DNA from: Hippopus hippopus
Lineage: Eukaryota > Mollusca > Bivalvia > Cardiida > Cardiidae
Direction of reading: 5' to 3'
Length of the DNA stretch: 64,000 nt
Assembly (NCBI GenBank): GCA_946811185.2
Contig: OX328099.1
Span: 38,303,299-38,367,298, forward strand
Made by a program: the position numbers and the translations under genes. The notes beneath the pieces are model-generated. The model ran no database searches, was not told the DNA's origin, and saw only the letters and a list, made by a program, of their open reading frames with translations. Shown in pieces: positions 52,686-63,610 of the stretch. Every line of letters begins with the position of its first letter. The stretch's first letter is position 1.

Positions 52686-53830
52686 TCCGAGTGTAAGCTA
52701 GCAATTTATTCCGTAAGTGAGCAAGTGACTAAAAACAAGGGTTAAAGAAGGGTTTTTTTTTTATGAATGAGTTGAGTGATTTTTTTTTTTCTCTTTAAGA
52801 TAGCAAGGGACTTGTTCGTGGAGAGAGCAAGCATCGTGTTCCGAAAAAGACTGAGTGATTTTTTCCGTAAAAGAAGCAGTTGCTTGTATCATGAATGAGC
52901 AATGAGTTCGTGATTTTGCTTATTGACAACACAACAACAAGTGAGTTAGCGGTTGACTTGTCCCATAAGTTGTTTTGTACCATGGTATGGTGGGGTGTTA
53001 AGTCGTTCATTTAGTCAGTAATTTGCTTGCCTCTTGAGTGGGTGATTAATTTGTCGGTTTTGAGTGTGCGATTGACCTGTTTCATGTGGGAACAATTAAC
53101 TGTCACACGATTGAGCGAGTTACATGTTACGTGAAGTGGTGAACGGCTTGATTCTTGAGTGAACGATTGATATATTCCATGGGTCTGCGACTGACTTGTT
53201 CCATGTGAGAGCAATTAACTGTTACATGAGTGAGCGAGTTGCGTGTTACGTGAGGACGCGAACGTCTTGTTTCTTGAGTGAACGATTGACATGTTCCATG
53301 AGTGTGCAACTGACTTGTTCCACGAGGGAACAATTAACGAGTAAACGAGTCATATGTTACGTGAGGTGGCGAAAGACATGTTTCATGAGGTGAGCTATAA
53401 ACATGTCCCAACAATAAGCGAATTTATGTTCCATGTGTGAGCGATTTACATTTCCCATGACTGAACGATTTACATGTTCCACGAGTGAGTGATTTACATG
53501 TTCCACTAGGGAGCAAGTAACGTGTTTCATAACATGTTGGACGACTTCCCTATTTAGGGTTCATCATTCTTTTCCATGTGTGAGCGAGTTACTAGTTTCA
53601 TATAGTAAAGACGACTTGCTCCATGAGGGAGCGATTTATATGTTCCAAGAATGAGCGAGTGACTTATTTCATTATGTTTCGAATTACTTGTTCCATGAGT
53701 GAGCGAGTGACTTGTTCCCTGCATAAGAGGCGTCATGTTCCATGAAAGAGCATTTACGGCGTTGTCGCATAATCGAATGAGAAAGTGTCTTGTGACATGA
53801 GAGAACGAGCCACATTGTTTCTGTTGACCC
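52686..53830. repeat. Degenerate minisatellite, unit about 24 bp
   Basis: Unit resembles GAGTGAGCGATTTACATGTTCC, with heavy substitution. His/Ser/Thr-rich frames (SHGTSQSQTHG) are its translations and should not be taken as genes. Confidence 0.8.
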
Positions 53831-54057
53831 TGTTCCAGGGACATGTGGTCAATGGGGTGGGGTTATAAGGATAAGGCCCGCGTTTTATTGCAGTACGTTT
53901 TCAGTGACTAGAAGCTTGATAAAAACTGAATCTGTCCGACCCAGTATTGCTAAGAAGCAAATGGAGTATTAAATCAAAGTCCAACAAAATACTGTAGATT
54001 AACTTTAATTATAATAATAAAATGAACCAACAAATAGTGATCGTTTTATGCTGGTCA

Positions 54058-54190
54058 ACCCTTAGGCTGCAAGCGCGACTCACCGTCCGATAAGGGCATA
54101 TTTTCCCTCAAAAGTTACCTTTGAAATAGCAAAATTCGGGTTTTTACTATCGGTTTTATTCCATTTATTTAGCAGGACAAGGGTTAAAAT
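54058..54190 (-). repeat. MITE-B arm fragments
   Basis: GCGCGACTCACCGTCCGATA and TTTTTACTATCGGTTTTATT arms joined with the hairpin deleted. Confidence 0.5.
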
Positions 54191-54399
54191 TAGGGCGTGA
54201 AATCGTGGTCCTGGTTGAACGTGTGGTAAACGCTGCAGGTGAAGCTCAGACTTTACAAAACGTGCCATCTGACCTAAGGTCTTCACTTTATTTTCTAAGC
54301 TATTCCAGTAATTAGATTAAAAAATTTTAAAATTCATTGATTTGTAAACGAACAAAAAGGATCATGATAATCTAGACTTTCGGCTTTGTAAAGTTTTAT

Positions 54400-54615
54400 C
54401 TGTCTGTCTTAATTCACGTTTTTACAAATTGAATCAACCAGATTAGGGCCCCATCTAATGTGCTTGTGGAAGGAGATGTTTGAAAACAGTTTGAGAAATG
54501 TTGGTAACTAAACCTTTTTTTCTTTTCCAACACCTTTTTCTGCCCGTTCAAAGACACATCATCAGAGCAACATTTGTCGTCTTCAGATGCGTTCAATCTA
54601 TCATTTTGTCGTCTT
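54400..54615. repeat. MITE-A, diverged
   Basis: A weak core at 54,478-54,540 and a distal arm with TTTGTCGTCTTCAGATGC. Confidence 0.45.
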
Positions 54616-54734
54616 GTATAGGGATAAGATATGAGGTCGTCTTAAGGGTCTCAAGGGTACTTAAGGAAACTTCCTGTCTGTGCAGGTTATGTATTTACGA
54701 GGCTCATTTATACTTCCTCGTCTGCATACTAGAT

Positions 54735-54810
54735 CGCAATAGCTTAGTGGTGACATTCAGGACTTATTACCCACGATTTGCGAGTTCGAATTCCCGGGTG
54801 TGCCAAGCTT
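54735..54810 (+). repeat. tRNA-like SINE head
   Basis: AATAGCTTAGTGGTGAC (A box) and GAGTTCGAATTCCCGGG (B box). No body was recognised downstream. Confidence 0.55.
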
Positions 54811-55062
54811 CTTCACCAGGTTGATAAACGTTGATGCCTTAGGGTCCAATTCTTCTACAACTGTTTAAAAATACTGCAACCTGGTTTACATTGAAAAGCT
54901 ACAGGTGGCTTGGAATATGCGTTATATATATGGATTTAGCAATAATAGTGAACTCCACGAACGCATGGACAGATGAAATAGTCGCATTAAAATAACTTGT
55001 TACGTTTGAAAATGGTGTCAGACAATTCACGATTGGATAGAAAAAAAATCAACGATGTTTAC

Positions 55063-55146
55063 CTGTATGATTCCACAAACTATCAGAACCGGTATAACGA
55101 TAGGTTTGTTTGCAAAGGATTTGTCCCACAATGTCTGAAAGCAACC
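55063..55146 (-). CDS. Tetraspanin exon: end of large loop and TM4
   Basis: Phase-0 exon of 28 codons between CCTCACAG and GTAAAC. It gives GCFQTLWDKSFANKP, the last loop Cys, then hydrophobic IVIPVLIVCGIIQ starting TM4. The exon with the rest of TM4 and the cytoplasmic tail must lie below 55,063; I could not place it. Confidence 0.85.
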
Positions 55147-55408
55147 CTGTGAGGAAACAAAAACAGGGAACTTATTTATCAAGTATTCCTCATGAAACTT
55201 TTGACCTAATTCTCAAAAATTCTTTAGAAAAACAAAAATCAAAGTAACGCTATTATTAACCGGCTAAACTAAATTGTTTCAATAATCGAATCTGTAGTGC
55301 ATCTAAGAGCAGTAACTCTGCATATTAAATATAGAATGAATTATTGAGATAGATTTATGACCCTTGCTTAGAGATTAAGTCATGGCGGATGCCAGATGAC
55401 CTCTATAA

Positions 55409-55624
55409 ATGGTGTTATTTTGGGTTAAATCTGGAGGAATCGACCCAAATGTGAATGACCCAGATTCAAATTGTACAATACTAATTTTAGAATGGTTAAG
55501 CCAATCAGAAATAGTGTTACCATCTAAATTAAGAAAAAAACTAAGAATTCAATCTATAATGGTGGGTAAATTTTTACGACCCCAGGCTAACTTACAAGCA
55601 GTGAAAACAGTAAAAGCTCAATAA
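55409..55624 (+). other. Unassigned 71-codon frame
   Basis: MVLFWVKSGGIDPNVNDPD to VKTVKAQ, hydrophilic with an LRKKLRIQS segment. It looks protein-like and may be a relic of a transposon protein, but lies in a tetraspanin intron, with no splice context and no recognised family. Confidence 0.25.
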
Positions 55625-56289
55625 TTGGAAGACGACAGCGGGCAATCAATTACTTTTACAGATCTTCACTTCCCTTGCGAAAATGCTATAGTGACCCGAA
55701 AGTTAGCAAAAGTGGACACATGATAAAGACAATGTCTAATTTCGGCTCTGATCATAGAACTTTTAGGGAGGTCATCTTTATCCTCCGAATGGCCCACTGT
55801 AGGTATCGTCAATGCTTAGGCTGTTAAAGGGGGCTATTCAGATTTTCATAACTTTACCAAACTTCAAAAATGTTTAATCACTGAATTTAAACATACATCT
55901 TTACCTGTTTTCATTAAGTTTTTTAACCAAATTTATCTTTATTTTTATGGAACTATAACCATTCTTGTATCTTCATGCCAAATTTTGCCCCTGACTGTTG
56001 CAAGGTTGCACAGATTACAACGGATAGAAAATGCATATCATTCTCTGGAGGCTATTCAAGACGTTAAAACTACAGTTTTCAGTTTTAAATCGAAGACTAA
56101 TCCTTTGAGTTTCTTGATCCCTTACACCTTATATCGTTTTATTGTATTTATTTATTTATTATTATTATTATTATTTTAAATCTATGTTTACACAGCTGAC
56201 TAGATTCCACACATCAAGCTTTAACAGCGATTGTTTACTCTCTGGCTGTAAAGATGTATCTTTATAATGCAAATAAGTTTCTTATCCAA

Positions 56290-56910
56290 CAATAAGAGGG
56301 AAAAAAATCAGTTGCATATTCTTCAAGTGATACGTGTATAGCCTCAAATTCAAAGCTGTTGCAGACGACAAAACATATTCGGCTAAATTGATGAAATATG
56401 ACTCTAAAGGGTGGAAAACATTGTGGAAAAATGAGAAAACGCTGGTTATCAGCATTTTTTTCCTTTCCCACAATGTTTTTTAAAAGTCTTCATTCGGAAG
56501 GTCGTTAAAACTCGGGGTTGTGTGGTAAAGGGTGAAGGAATTTTTAGATTTCGCGCCAGGATTACGCAATGGCTTTTGGGAATGTCACATGATCAAACAC
56601 AAGCGTCGGTTTTGTGGGATCATATACAATATCATATGGAAGATGAGATCTTATCCGGTGTTACGGAGTTCCCTACTGCAAAACAATGGCCCTTTACCAC
56701 GCAATCCCGAGTTTAAACGACCTTGGGGCAAAAGGCTTTTGAAAAGATTGCGGGAAAGGAAGAAATGCTGATAACTAGCGTTCTATCCTTTTCTCACAAT
56801 GTTTTCTATCCTTTCAGAGACCAATTCCTAATTTGAGCCACGTTTAATTTGTTGTCTTAAAATGCTTTAAACTCGGACAAGTGTAAGATTTTTCGTTTGG
56901 TAAAGGTTGA
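56290..56910. repeat. Two MITE-A copies, inverted
   Basis: Copies at 56,290-56,535 and 56,690-56,910 in opposite orientation; cores near 56,415-56,475 and 56,740-56,805. Confidence 0.6.
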
Positions 56911-57039
56911 AACGCCAAAAAATAGGACTCACAGCGAGAATGTTGACTGATATCCGGAGAAACTCGCGCGAAGTTCAAAAAGAAATAATATTCGTTTTGC
57001 CTTCTAGTGTCAATTTTGGGAACAGCGTCACACCAACAT

Positions 57040-57340
57040 AAGGCCTTCATCGGAATATTCCTTGATTTTTACGACCACGAGGAAAAAGGCTTTGAAAAAA
57101 AAAATGTAGGAACATTAGATAATACTACTGACTAGCATTTCCTCCTTTTTCCAAAAATGCCACTTTTTTCATTAATGTTTCAAATGTTAATATCACACCT
57201 TCAGCCATGTTCAATTTCTTGTTTGCAAATAGTTTGTTTTTTTTTTAACACAAAAATGTCTTAAGATAAATACCATAACTCTGGCCAGTTCCAATTTGTA
57301 TTATGTTAATGCTTTCAACGTATCGATGAGTCTGAAAGTT
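57040..57340. repeat. MITE-A, old copy
   Basis: Strongly diverged core (57,080-57,165) and extended arms. Confidence 0.4.
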
Positions 57341-57555
57341 TCTCATTACAGGCAATCATGTCTGTCTTGAGAAATTAACACGTCTCCAATGATGACGAGA
57401 ATAGGTCTTGCAAGAGGAGTCTACTATTGAAAACTTATGGCAATATCATATCCTGGAATCGCGACCTCTGAAGTTGTAGAAAGAGAACAGATAAATATCA
57501 ATATGGATGTCAATATAGTCACCTTAACATCATTAAGTTGATAAATAATAGGTTC

Positions 57556-57805
57556 CTTTAACTCTTATCCTGACCAGATTGCGACAGGATATGAATCTTG
57601 CGAAGAGTGCAAAGCAAGATATACGTGTACCTTTCGGAGAGTGTAAAGCAAGATCAGCCTGCACATACGTTCTGTCTGATCTTGCCGTACATTGTCCACA
57701 GCTCCATCAGTAGTGTTTGTCATATAAACACAATTCAATGTCAATACATTTGACAAGATTTTATTTTGTTATCGTCAACAATATGAATACGACAGGATAA
57801 GGGTA
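57556..57805. repeat. MITE-B relative
   Basis: GCAAGATCAGCCTGCACATA / CTGTCTGATCTTGC hairpin with ACGACAGGATAAGGG-type ends, a subfamily also seen near 15,000. Confidence 0.6.
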
Positions 57806-57810
57806 TTATG

Positions 57811-57977
57811 AGGTTATTTAACATGCTTGGGTACAATACTGAATTCTATTGGATGAGTACACTGCAGAACCAGTCTATATTTTGGACGAGGCGATAGCCG
57901 AGTCCAAAATATAGACTGGTTCTGCAGTGTACGAATCCAAATGAATTCAGTATTGTACCCAAGCATGTTAAATGACC
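57811..57977. repeat. Near-perfect 76-bp-arm palindrome
   Basis: Arms 57,811-57,886 and 57,902-57,977 with a 15-base loop, few mismatches. The loop GAGGCGATAGCCGA recalls the centre of MITE-D. The transcript would form a long hairpin. Confidence 0.85.
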
Positions 57978-58329
57978 TCTTTATTTCACACTTCAGTATT
58001 GACTTTGTCGTATAGGGCCATTTCAATTTAAATAATAAAAAAAAAAACGTATCAAAAGAGGATTTTGAAATTGATTTTTTGACAACGGACTTCGGTAGAC
58101 TGCACTTCCAGTCAAATATCGATATTCGGGACTCTAGCCTCGTTTTGAAAAATCCATATTGGACTCTTGCCTCGTTCTGAAAAATCCATATTAGACTCTA
58201 CAGCGTCCAATATGGAATGAGATATTCTGTACTCACGTGGTAGTATTAGAGCGATTTCATTGGCTTTTACATTGTAGGTGTGAAATAAATACATTTATTT
58301 TAGCATAATGAGAGTTGAAGTTATTATAC

Positions 58330-58509
58330 CGTGTTGCCATCATTACGAGTAGGGTCCACTGACTCTGCACATGCGAAGTCGGCGACAGTTTTAGGCAGGG
58401 TCTTGCAGCATGCAAGGGGTGTAACTAACTGAGCTAGGCCTTTGGGTTTTCTGTTCCAGTTTGTGGCTTTGTCAAAATCTTTGTAAGAATCAACACCACA
58501 ACAATCAAA
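58330..58509 (-). CDS. Tetraspanin exon: CCG motif of the large loop
   Basis: 60 codons, phase 0 at both ends, between TTTTCAG and GTATAA. Begins FDCCGVDSYKDF with the diagnostic CCG, has LACCKTLP and DFACAESVD, giving five of the loop cysteines. Fits the extracellular large loop and its disulphide core. Confidence 0.9.
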
Positions 58510-58739
58510 CTGAAAAGAAACAAAAGGATTTGTGAGATCAGTTTAGCTTTTATTAGAGAGACATAGAGTATGAAATATGACAGAAGCATTTTTACGTGTA
58601 CATGTAATTATTTTTCAAACGTCAAATTCTAGCGCTAGGGTGAGGGACAAAAGCCTTGTAAGTAAGGAGCTCGAAGTGGAAGGGGCCGTATTGACCAACA
58701 GAACGTCTCAGCCAATTACATGGCAAGTCTTGGAATGTA

Positions 58740-58990
58740 GATTGATTGATTGATTGATCGATTGAATGGTGTTTTAAGCCGCTTTTAACATTATTTCAGT
58801 TATATCGCGGCGACAGGTCACATATTGGTGTATGTCACGGGTTTCACCATTACTGGGCTAGGGCTCTGAAGTGTTTTGCCCAAGGACACTCCCACGAAAA
58901 GAACAAAGCTTTCAGTGAGGCTCCTGCACGAAAACTCTAGGTTACGCGTCCTACAATTTACTGAGCCATGTAGGACCCCGTGGGATCTTG
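58740..58990 (-). repeat. SINE with ATTGATTGATTG tail
   Basis: The (GATT)n tail is near 58,741-58,765, then the complement of the 4880-4995 tail and a body with GGGCTAGGGCTCTGAAGTG and TTTTGCCCAAGGACACTC. The body also recurs near 60,460-60,520. Confidence 0.6.
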
Positions 58991-59131
58991 AACAAGAACA
59001 ATATTCGGAAAGGTCAAAGTAAAAACGAACCCAGGTCAGGCATATATAAATAATACTTTGACGTGATTCGATTCGATGGCATTTGTTTCAGGAGGGTAGG
59101 ATATTACATTGAACCATAAATATTGACTCAC

Positions 59132-59224
59132 CTCTATCATAACAAGGTTCCAGGATAGAGAAAATACTTCGGAGGACGCCAATCCTTTGTAGTCCGACAA
59201 AGAATCTTTCAGCTTATCTTTGAT
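59132..59224 (-). CDS. Tetraspanin exon: large-loop helix region
   Basis: 31 codons, phase 0, acceptor TTTATAG and donor GTGAGT. Encodes IKDKLKDSLSDYKGL then SLSWNLVMIE, which joins FDCCG of the next exon in the usual tetraspanin order. Confidence 0.9.
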
Positions 59225-59264
59225 CTATAAATAAAACACGTAATAAGTGTGTTTGGGGGTTTTA

Positions 59265-59500
59265 ATGTGACTGTAAAAAATGATCGAACCAAGTCAGCTT
59301 GCGCAGTCCGGACAGGCTGACCTTGTTCGAAACTTCTTACTTTAGTTAAATTTTCTGCATGTCCAGGGACCAATGTACTCATGATTCTGTCGGTTGTTAG
59401 ACAAAATGGATTTTATGCATCCATAATAAAATATTGGTTTTCTTGGTATAATGTATCATGGAGATTATTTAAACCCCCTTTTGCAAGAACGCCGTCCATA
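59265..59500. repeat. MITE-C copy
   Basis: Diverged core (TCAGCTTGCGCAGTCCGGACAGGCTGACC) with one long arm. Confidence 0.6.
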
Positions 59501-59934
59501 TTGATGTACTAATTCGTGATAATTTCTTTGACGAGTTGCTGAGTAAGACTTGTACAGAAAAAAAACAAGGTTAATGAAGAGTTTCTAAATGGCACACAGG
59601 CTTCAAATTTACCTTTATGTTCACGTATATGTTTAACTAATAATAGCACATGCATTTTCAACGTCGTTTAACACCGGTTTCAGTTGTATTCCAGTCATTT
59701 AAAAGGGGGTATTTATCTAGATTTCGTTTTGCAAGTTTTAAGAAAATCTTAACAAAGACTGCCAATTTTCGTTGGCGCGAGCAAAAAAGGCTTTAAAATC
59801 TATTGATAGATATACGTACATGTAAAAATCATGAGTAATTACAGTTTGTTTTTTTTTAATTTTCACTGTAAAATTTCCTATTCCTTTTGTAACGGTATAG
59901 CTGATATTACATAACACAGGAAAAATATATTTGA

Positions 59935-60185
59935 GCCATCCCCTGTGAAAAGGGGACTTAATGCATTTGCAAAAAGTATCGACTCAGGTCAGCCTGCGCA
60001 GACCGCGCAGGCTGACCTGGGGCGATACCTTTTGCTATTGGTCAGTTTTCTGCAGCTCAAAGGACCATTGTAGATGGTAATTCAGTCGGCTGTTATACAA
60101 AATGGATTTCACGGATCCATAACACAGTATAGACTTGCTTGGTATCATGCATCATGGAGATGCATTGAGCCCCCTTTTGCAAGAT
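59935..60185. repeat. MITE-C, complete
   Basis: Core CAGCCTGCGCAGACCGCGCAGGCTG at about 59,992. Confidence 0.75.
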
Positions 60186-60214
60186 CATTGCTCATTTTTA
60201 TTGTGGACACAAAA

Positions 60215-60545
60215 CGGTTGGCACCATAGCACAGCTGATAGTGTCACTGACTCTGGTTTTGAAGGTCGTTGGTTGAAGTCCCAACGGAGGCATTTTTTTT
60301 CGCTTATTATGGGTAAACAATCACATCATTATAATTTTTCCATACAAAATTACGAATTTTACTATTTCCCCCCCTCCCCTCCCCCGCTTCTCTATAAAAT
60401 TTTGGGACAAAATCTGGTTCAATGCCCATGAAAAGCGGCAGGAAACCACAATGTAATGTGGGTATTATCAGCACTAGGCTAGGGGTCTGTAGCACTTGCC
60501 CGAGGATGCTTGTCGACTGCGCGACCGCGCTCGGTGGCCCAATCA
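60215..60545 (+). repeat. SINE-like sequence
   Basis: Degenerate head (CATAGCACAGCTGATAGTG, TTGGTTGAAGTCCCAACG) and, after a pyrimidine tract, body AGCACTAGGCTAGGGGTCTG with GCCCGAGGATGC. Confidence 0.5.
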
Positions 60546-60566
60546 AAGAGAAGAGAAGCAACTTAC

Positions 60567-60641
60567 AATGTCTGGCTTGCCGTAAAGTATTCCAATGGCC
60601 ACAATTTCTCCAACCACAAACACACCAATGATGATGACATA
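60567..60641 (-). CDS. Tetraspanin exon: TM3
   Basis: 25 codons, phase 0, acceptor TTAATTCAG and donor GTAAGT. YVIIIGVFVVGEIVAIGILY is the third transmembrane helix with its usual internal Glu, then GKPDI enters the large loop. Confidence 0.9.
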
Positions 60642-60689
60642 CTGAATTAAACAAAAAAATCAACTTGATTCATACTCTATTAAAACGGA

Positions 60690-60875
60690 CATGTAGTTTA
60701 ATGCATCAGCAAAAAAATTGACCAATGTCAGCCTACCTGCTTGTCAAAGGACCATTCTACCTCATGATTCAAACGGATCTTAAACAAAATTGACCTGTAT
60801 TTGTAAGACGAGTTACTTGGTATAATACAACAAGGAAGTGCATTAACCCCCCCTTTTCCCAGAGCGCCGCTAAAT
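60690..60875. repeat. MITE-C, core deleted
   Basis: Both arms are present; the GC-rich centre is reduced to GTCAGCCTACCTGC. Confidence 0.55.
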
Positions 60876-61107
60876 TGATTATCTTTTATTTTGTTGAAAA
60901 TGATAAGGGGAAGGGAATGGGAAAATAGTTATGGAGGAAAAAATGTACAGTATCAGCTGTCTGGCTTTATCGAAAAAAGGGCATGATTGGGGCTCATTCA
61001 ACTTCCTAGATCTTATCACTGTACAGATTGTATTATCGACTCGTTATGTTCATGACGTTTTTAGGTCCAGAAAATCTGCCCGTTACAAAACGTGTTTCTT
61101 TCCTTTA

Positions 61108-61320
61108 GTGTTTTAACTCTTATCCCGCTAAAGAAGTGAAATGAAACAACTAAGCCGATAGCAAAAATCCATATTTTGATATCTCAAAGATATTTCTTGG
61201 AGAAAAATATCTCCTTATCGGACAGTGTAGATCCAAGATCAGACTGCACGTTCTGTGTAGTCTGATCTTGATCTGCACTGTCCGCAAAAGGTCAGTGACT
61301 CGCGCTATATAGCGTTAAAA
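61108..61320. repeat. MITE-B, complete
   Basis: Clean hairpin AGATCAGACTGCACG / TGTGTAGTCTGATCT at about 61,235-61,270. Confidence 0.8.
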
Positions 61321-61397
61321 CAAAAAATACAAGAGGACGCAGGTTACAGAGGGTGCAGTTTGCCGGGAAAAAAACATAAGGACCCTAACTCAACCTT

Positions 61398-61815
61398 AAC
61401 CTTTAGGCTGCTAAGTGCGACTCAAGAACATTTGCGGACATTGAGAATCAAGATCAGACTGCACAGAACGTGCAGTCTGATCTTGGATCTAAACTATCCG
61501 ATGAGGAGATATTTTTCCCTCCCAAAAATACCGTTGAAATAGCAAAACTTTGGATTTTTACTACCGGCTTGAAAGTTTCATTTCACTTATTTAGCGGTTA
61601 AGGTTTAACCCTTAGGCTGCTTAGCGCGACTCACTGACCTTTTGCGGACAGTGTTGATTAAGATCAGACTGCACAGAACGTGCAGTCTGATCTTAGCTCT
61701 ACACTGTCCGATAGGGAGATTTTTTTTCCCTAAAGGTATATTTTGGTTTTTACATTCGGGCTTTTACTAACGTCTGGAAAGTTTCACCTCACATATTTAG
61801 CAGGTTAAGGGTAAA
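61398..61815 (-). repeat. Two MITE-B copies in tandem
   Basis: 61,398-61,600 and 61,606-61,815, both inverted relative to the 61,108 copy; hairpins at about 61,450-61,486 and 61,660-61,695. Confidence 0.8.
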
Positions 61816-61984
61816 ATTCGCATTTATTACCTCTATTTTACAAAGATGTTTTCATAGTCTCTGTGCTGCATATTTCTCCCAGAATGTAACGCCAGATTGA
61901 GCGCCAAGCATAACTTTCGCGTTTTTTTTTTTAAACAGGCCATGTAGTTTTTAGATCAGACAGCCTCTTTTGGAGTTGTGTGGT

Positions 61985-62060
61985 TGCAGCAGTGCAGATC
62001 AAGATCATACTCAAAAGAAAGTGCAGTCTGATCTTGGATCTACATGACCACTATTTTGTA
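61985..62060. repeat. MITE-B core fragment
   Basis: AGATCAAGATCATACTCA and GTGCAGTCTGATCTTGGAT only. Confidence 0.55.
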
Positions 62061-62204
62061 TCTAGCAGTCTGACATAATATCATTGAAATTAATATTTAA
62101 GTCTTCTTGGACTGGAAAAATGCCGCAGAATTTTAGCGCCAATTAATGTTAACAAACAACAATGGCATATAGAAGAGATGATCGCATTAAATTAATGGCT
62201 TGCA

Positions 62205-62458
62205 TTACGCGAAAAGGGGCATTCGGACATTTGCGTAAAGTGTCATCTCGGATCAGCCTGCGCAGCCAGCGCAGGCTAATCAAAGACGGCACTTTACGAC
62301 TGCATTAGATTTTGTTGTTCAGTAGACTTGCGCAAAACAGAAAATAACTGAAAAACGGAAAGTGTCGTTTTGGATTAGCTTGCTCGGACTGCGCAGGCTG
62401 ATCCGAGACGACACTTTACGCAAATGTCCGAATGCCCCTTTTCGCGTGATGCAGGCCA
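62205..62458. repeat. MITE-E with terminal inverted repeats
   Basis: Ends ACGCGAAAAGGGGCATTCGG and CCGAATGCCCCTTTTCGCGT, then ACATTTGCGTAAAGTGTC and its complement. GC-rich CAGCCTGCGCAG inner segments relate it to MITE-C. Confidence 0.8.
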
Positions 62459-62690
62459 ATTTTAACTTTTAACCAGACAACAACATTTTAGACTGGTCCA
62501 TACTAAAAACATTTGCAGACGTCTAAATAAATATGGCTCAACTGATAGGATTTCTCTTCGAAAGTGTTGAAAACGGTGTAGAAAAGGAGAAAATGCTGGC
62601 TACCAGTATCTTTTCCTCTTTTCCCACGATGTTTCCGAAAGTCTTCCTCGTCAGGACCATTACAACACGAAATTGTTCGGTATAAGGTGT
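62458..62690. repeat. MITE-A copy
   Basis: Inverted arm order; directly abuts MITE-E. Confidence 0.6.
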
Positions 62691-62706
62691 AACGAAAGAT
62701 ACTTAC

Positions 62707-62973
62707 CAACCAAAGAATACACTCGATCTTGCAACAGGCTCCGCAGCAACCAAGAAATGATAAGGCGACAAGGATCAAACCTCCGACTATCAAACCAATA
62801 GCAAGACTCTGAACCATCTGGCCAATGTCTATAGAATTCACGTCGAACGTGGCAAGGCTAGTATTCTGTAGAGCCTCTTGAAGTTCTTCCTTTGCAAACT
62901 TGATGAAGGGCTCGTACAAGGAGCTACCGAATCTCAGCACGAACCCGCATGCTGCTATTGCCAAACCGACAAG
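62707..62973 (-). CDS. Tetraspanin exon: TM1 end, small loop, TM2
   Basis: 89 codons, phase 0 at both ends, acceptor TTTTCAG and donor GTAAGT. LVGLAIAACGFVLRF closes TM1. A small extracellular loop with KFAKEELQEALQ follows, then TM2 (LAIGLIVGGLILVALSFLGCC) and the cytosolic GACCKIECILWL, a classic juxtamembrane Cys cluster for palmitoylation. Tetraspanins organise membrane microdomains with integrins and other partners. Together the five exons encode about 233 residues, near the family norm once the missing first (N-terminus, most of TM1) and last exons are added. The first exon is probably beyond 64,000. The open frame running on to 62,503 crosses the donor and is not coding. Confidence 0.92.
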
Positions 62974-63169
62974 CTGAAAACAAAGACGCACAAGAAAGAT
63001 CGTTTAATAGAAGAAAGACGGCGTAAGAGACACTGGAATACGAATATTGTATCTGTTGTGGTTCAATAATGAAGAGATACAATGAAAAGTAACCATGCTA
63101 GTAGTTGCCTCTTTTTCCTCGTTGTTTAGTAAGTTGTTGAAAAGTGTAATCTTCGATTAGACTGCCGTG

Positions 63170-63388
63170 GCTCAGTGCTACTCTTATCCTGTTAAATAAC
63201 TGAATTGAAACTTTCAAACCGATAGTAAAAACCCAAATTTTGCCATTTCAAAATTATCTTTAAGGGAAAGATACCTCCTAATCGGACAGTGTAGATTCAA
63301 GATCAGACTGCACGTTCTGTGCAGTCTGATCTTGACCTACACTGTCCGAAAAGGTCTTTAAGTCGCGTTTAGCAGCCACAGGGTTAAA
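63170..63388. repeat. MITE-B, complete
   Basis: Hairpin AGATCAGACTGCACGTTC / GTGCAGTCTGATCTTG at about 63,299-63,335, almost perfect. Confidence 0.8.
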
Positions 63389-63399
63389 AGCATTCGAGC

Positions 63400-63610
63400 C
63401 ACGCTCTGGCAAAAGGGGGTTTAATGAATCTCCGTAATGCATTATCGCAAGCAAGTCATCATAATTATGGGTCTATGAAATCCACTTTGCCTGACAACAG
63501 TCTAAAGTATGAGGTAGACCGGTTCTTTGACTTGCACAAAATTGATCAATAGCAAAAAATATCGATCTAGGTCAGACTGCGCACGTTGACCGGAGTCAAT
63601 ATCTTTTGCT
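63400..63610. repeat. MITE-C, core shortened
   Basis: Left arm complete; centre reduced to GTCAGACTGCGCACGTTGACC. The remaining 390 bases hold poly-T tracts and no gene. Confidence 0.65.

Noticed and set aside
52795..53844. His/Ser/Thr-rich proteins (SHGTSQSQTHG type)
   Set aside because: Translation of the minisatellite in several frames and on both strands.
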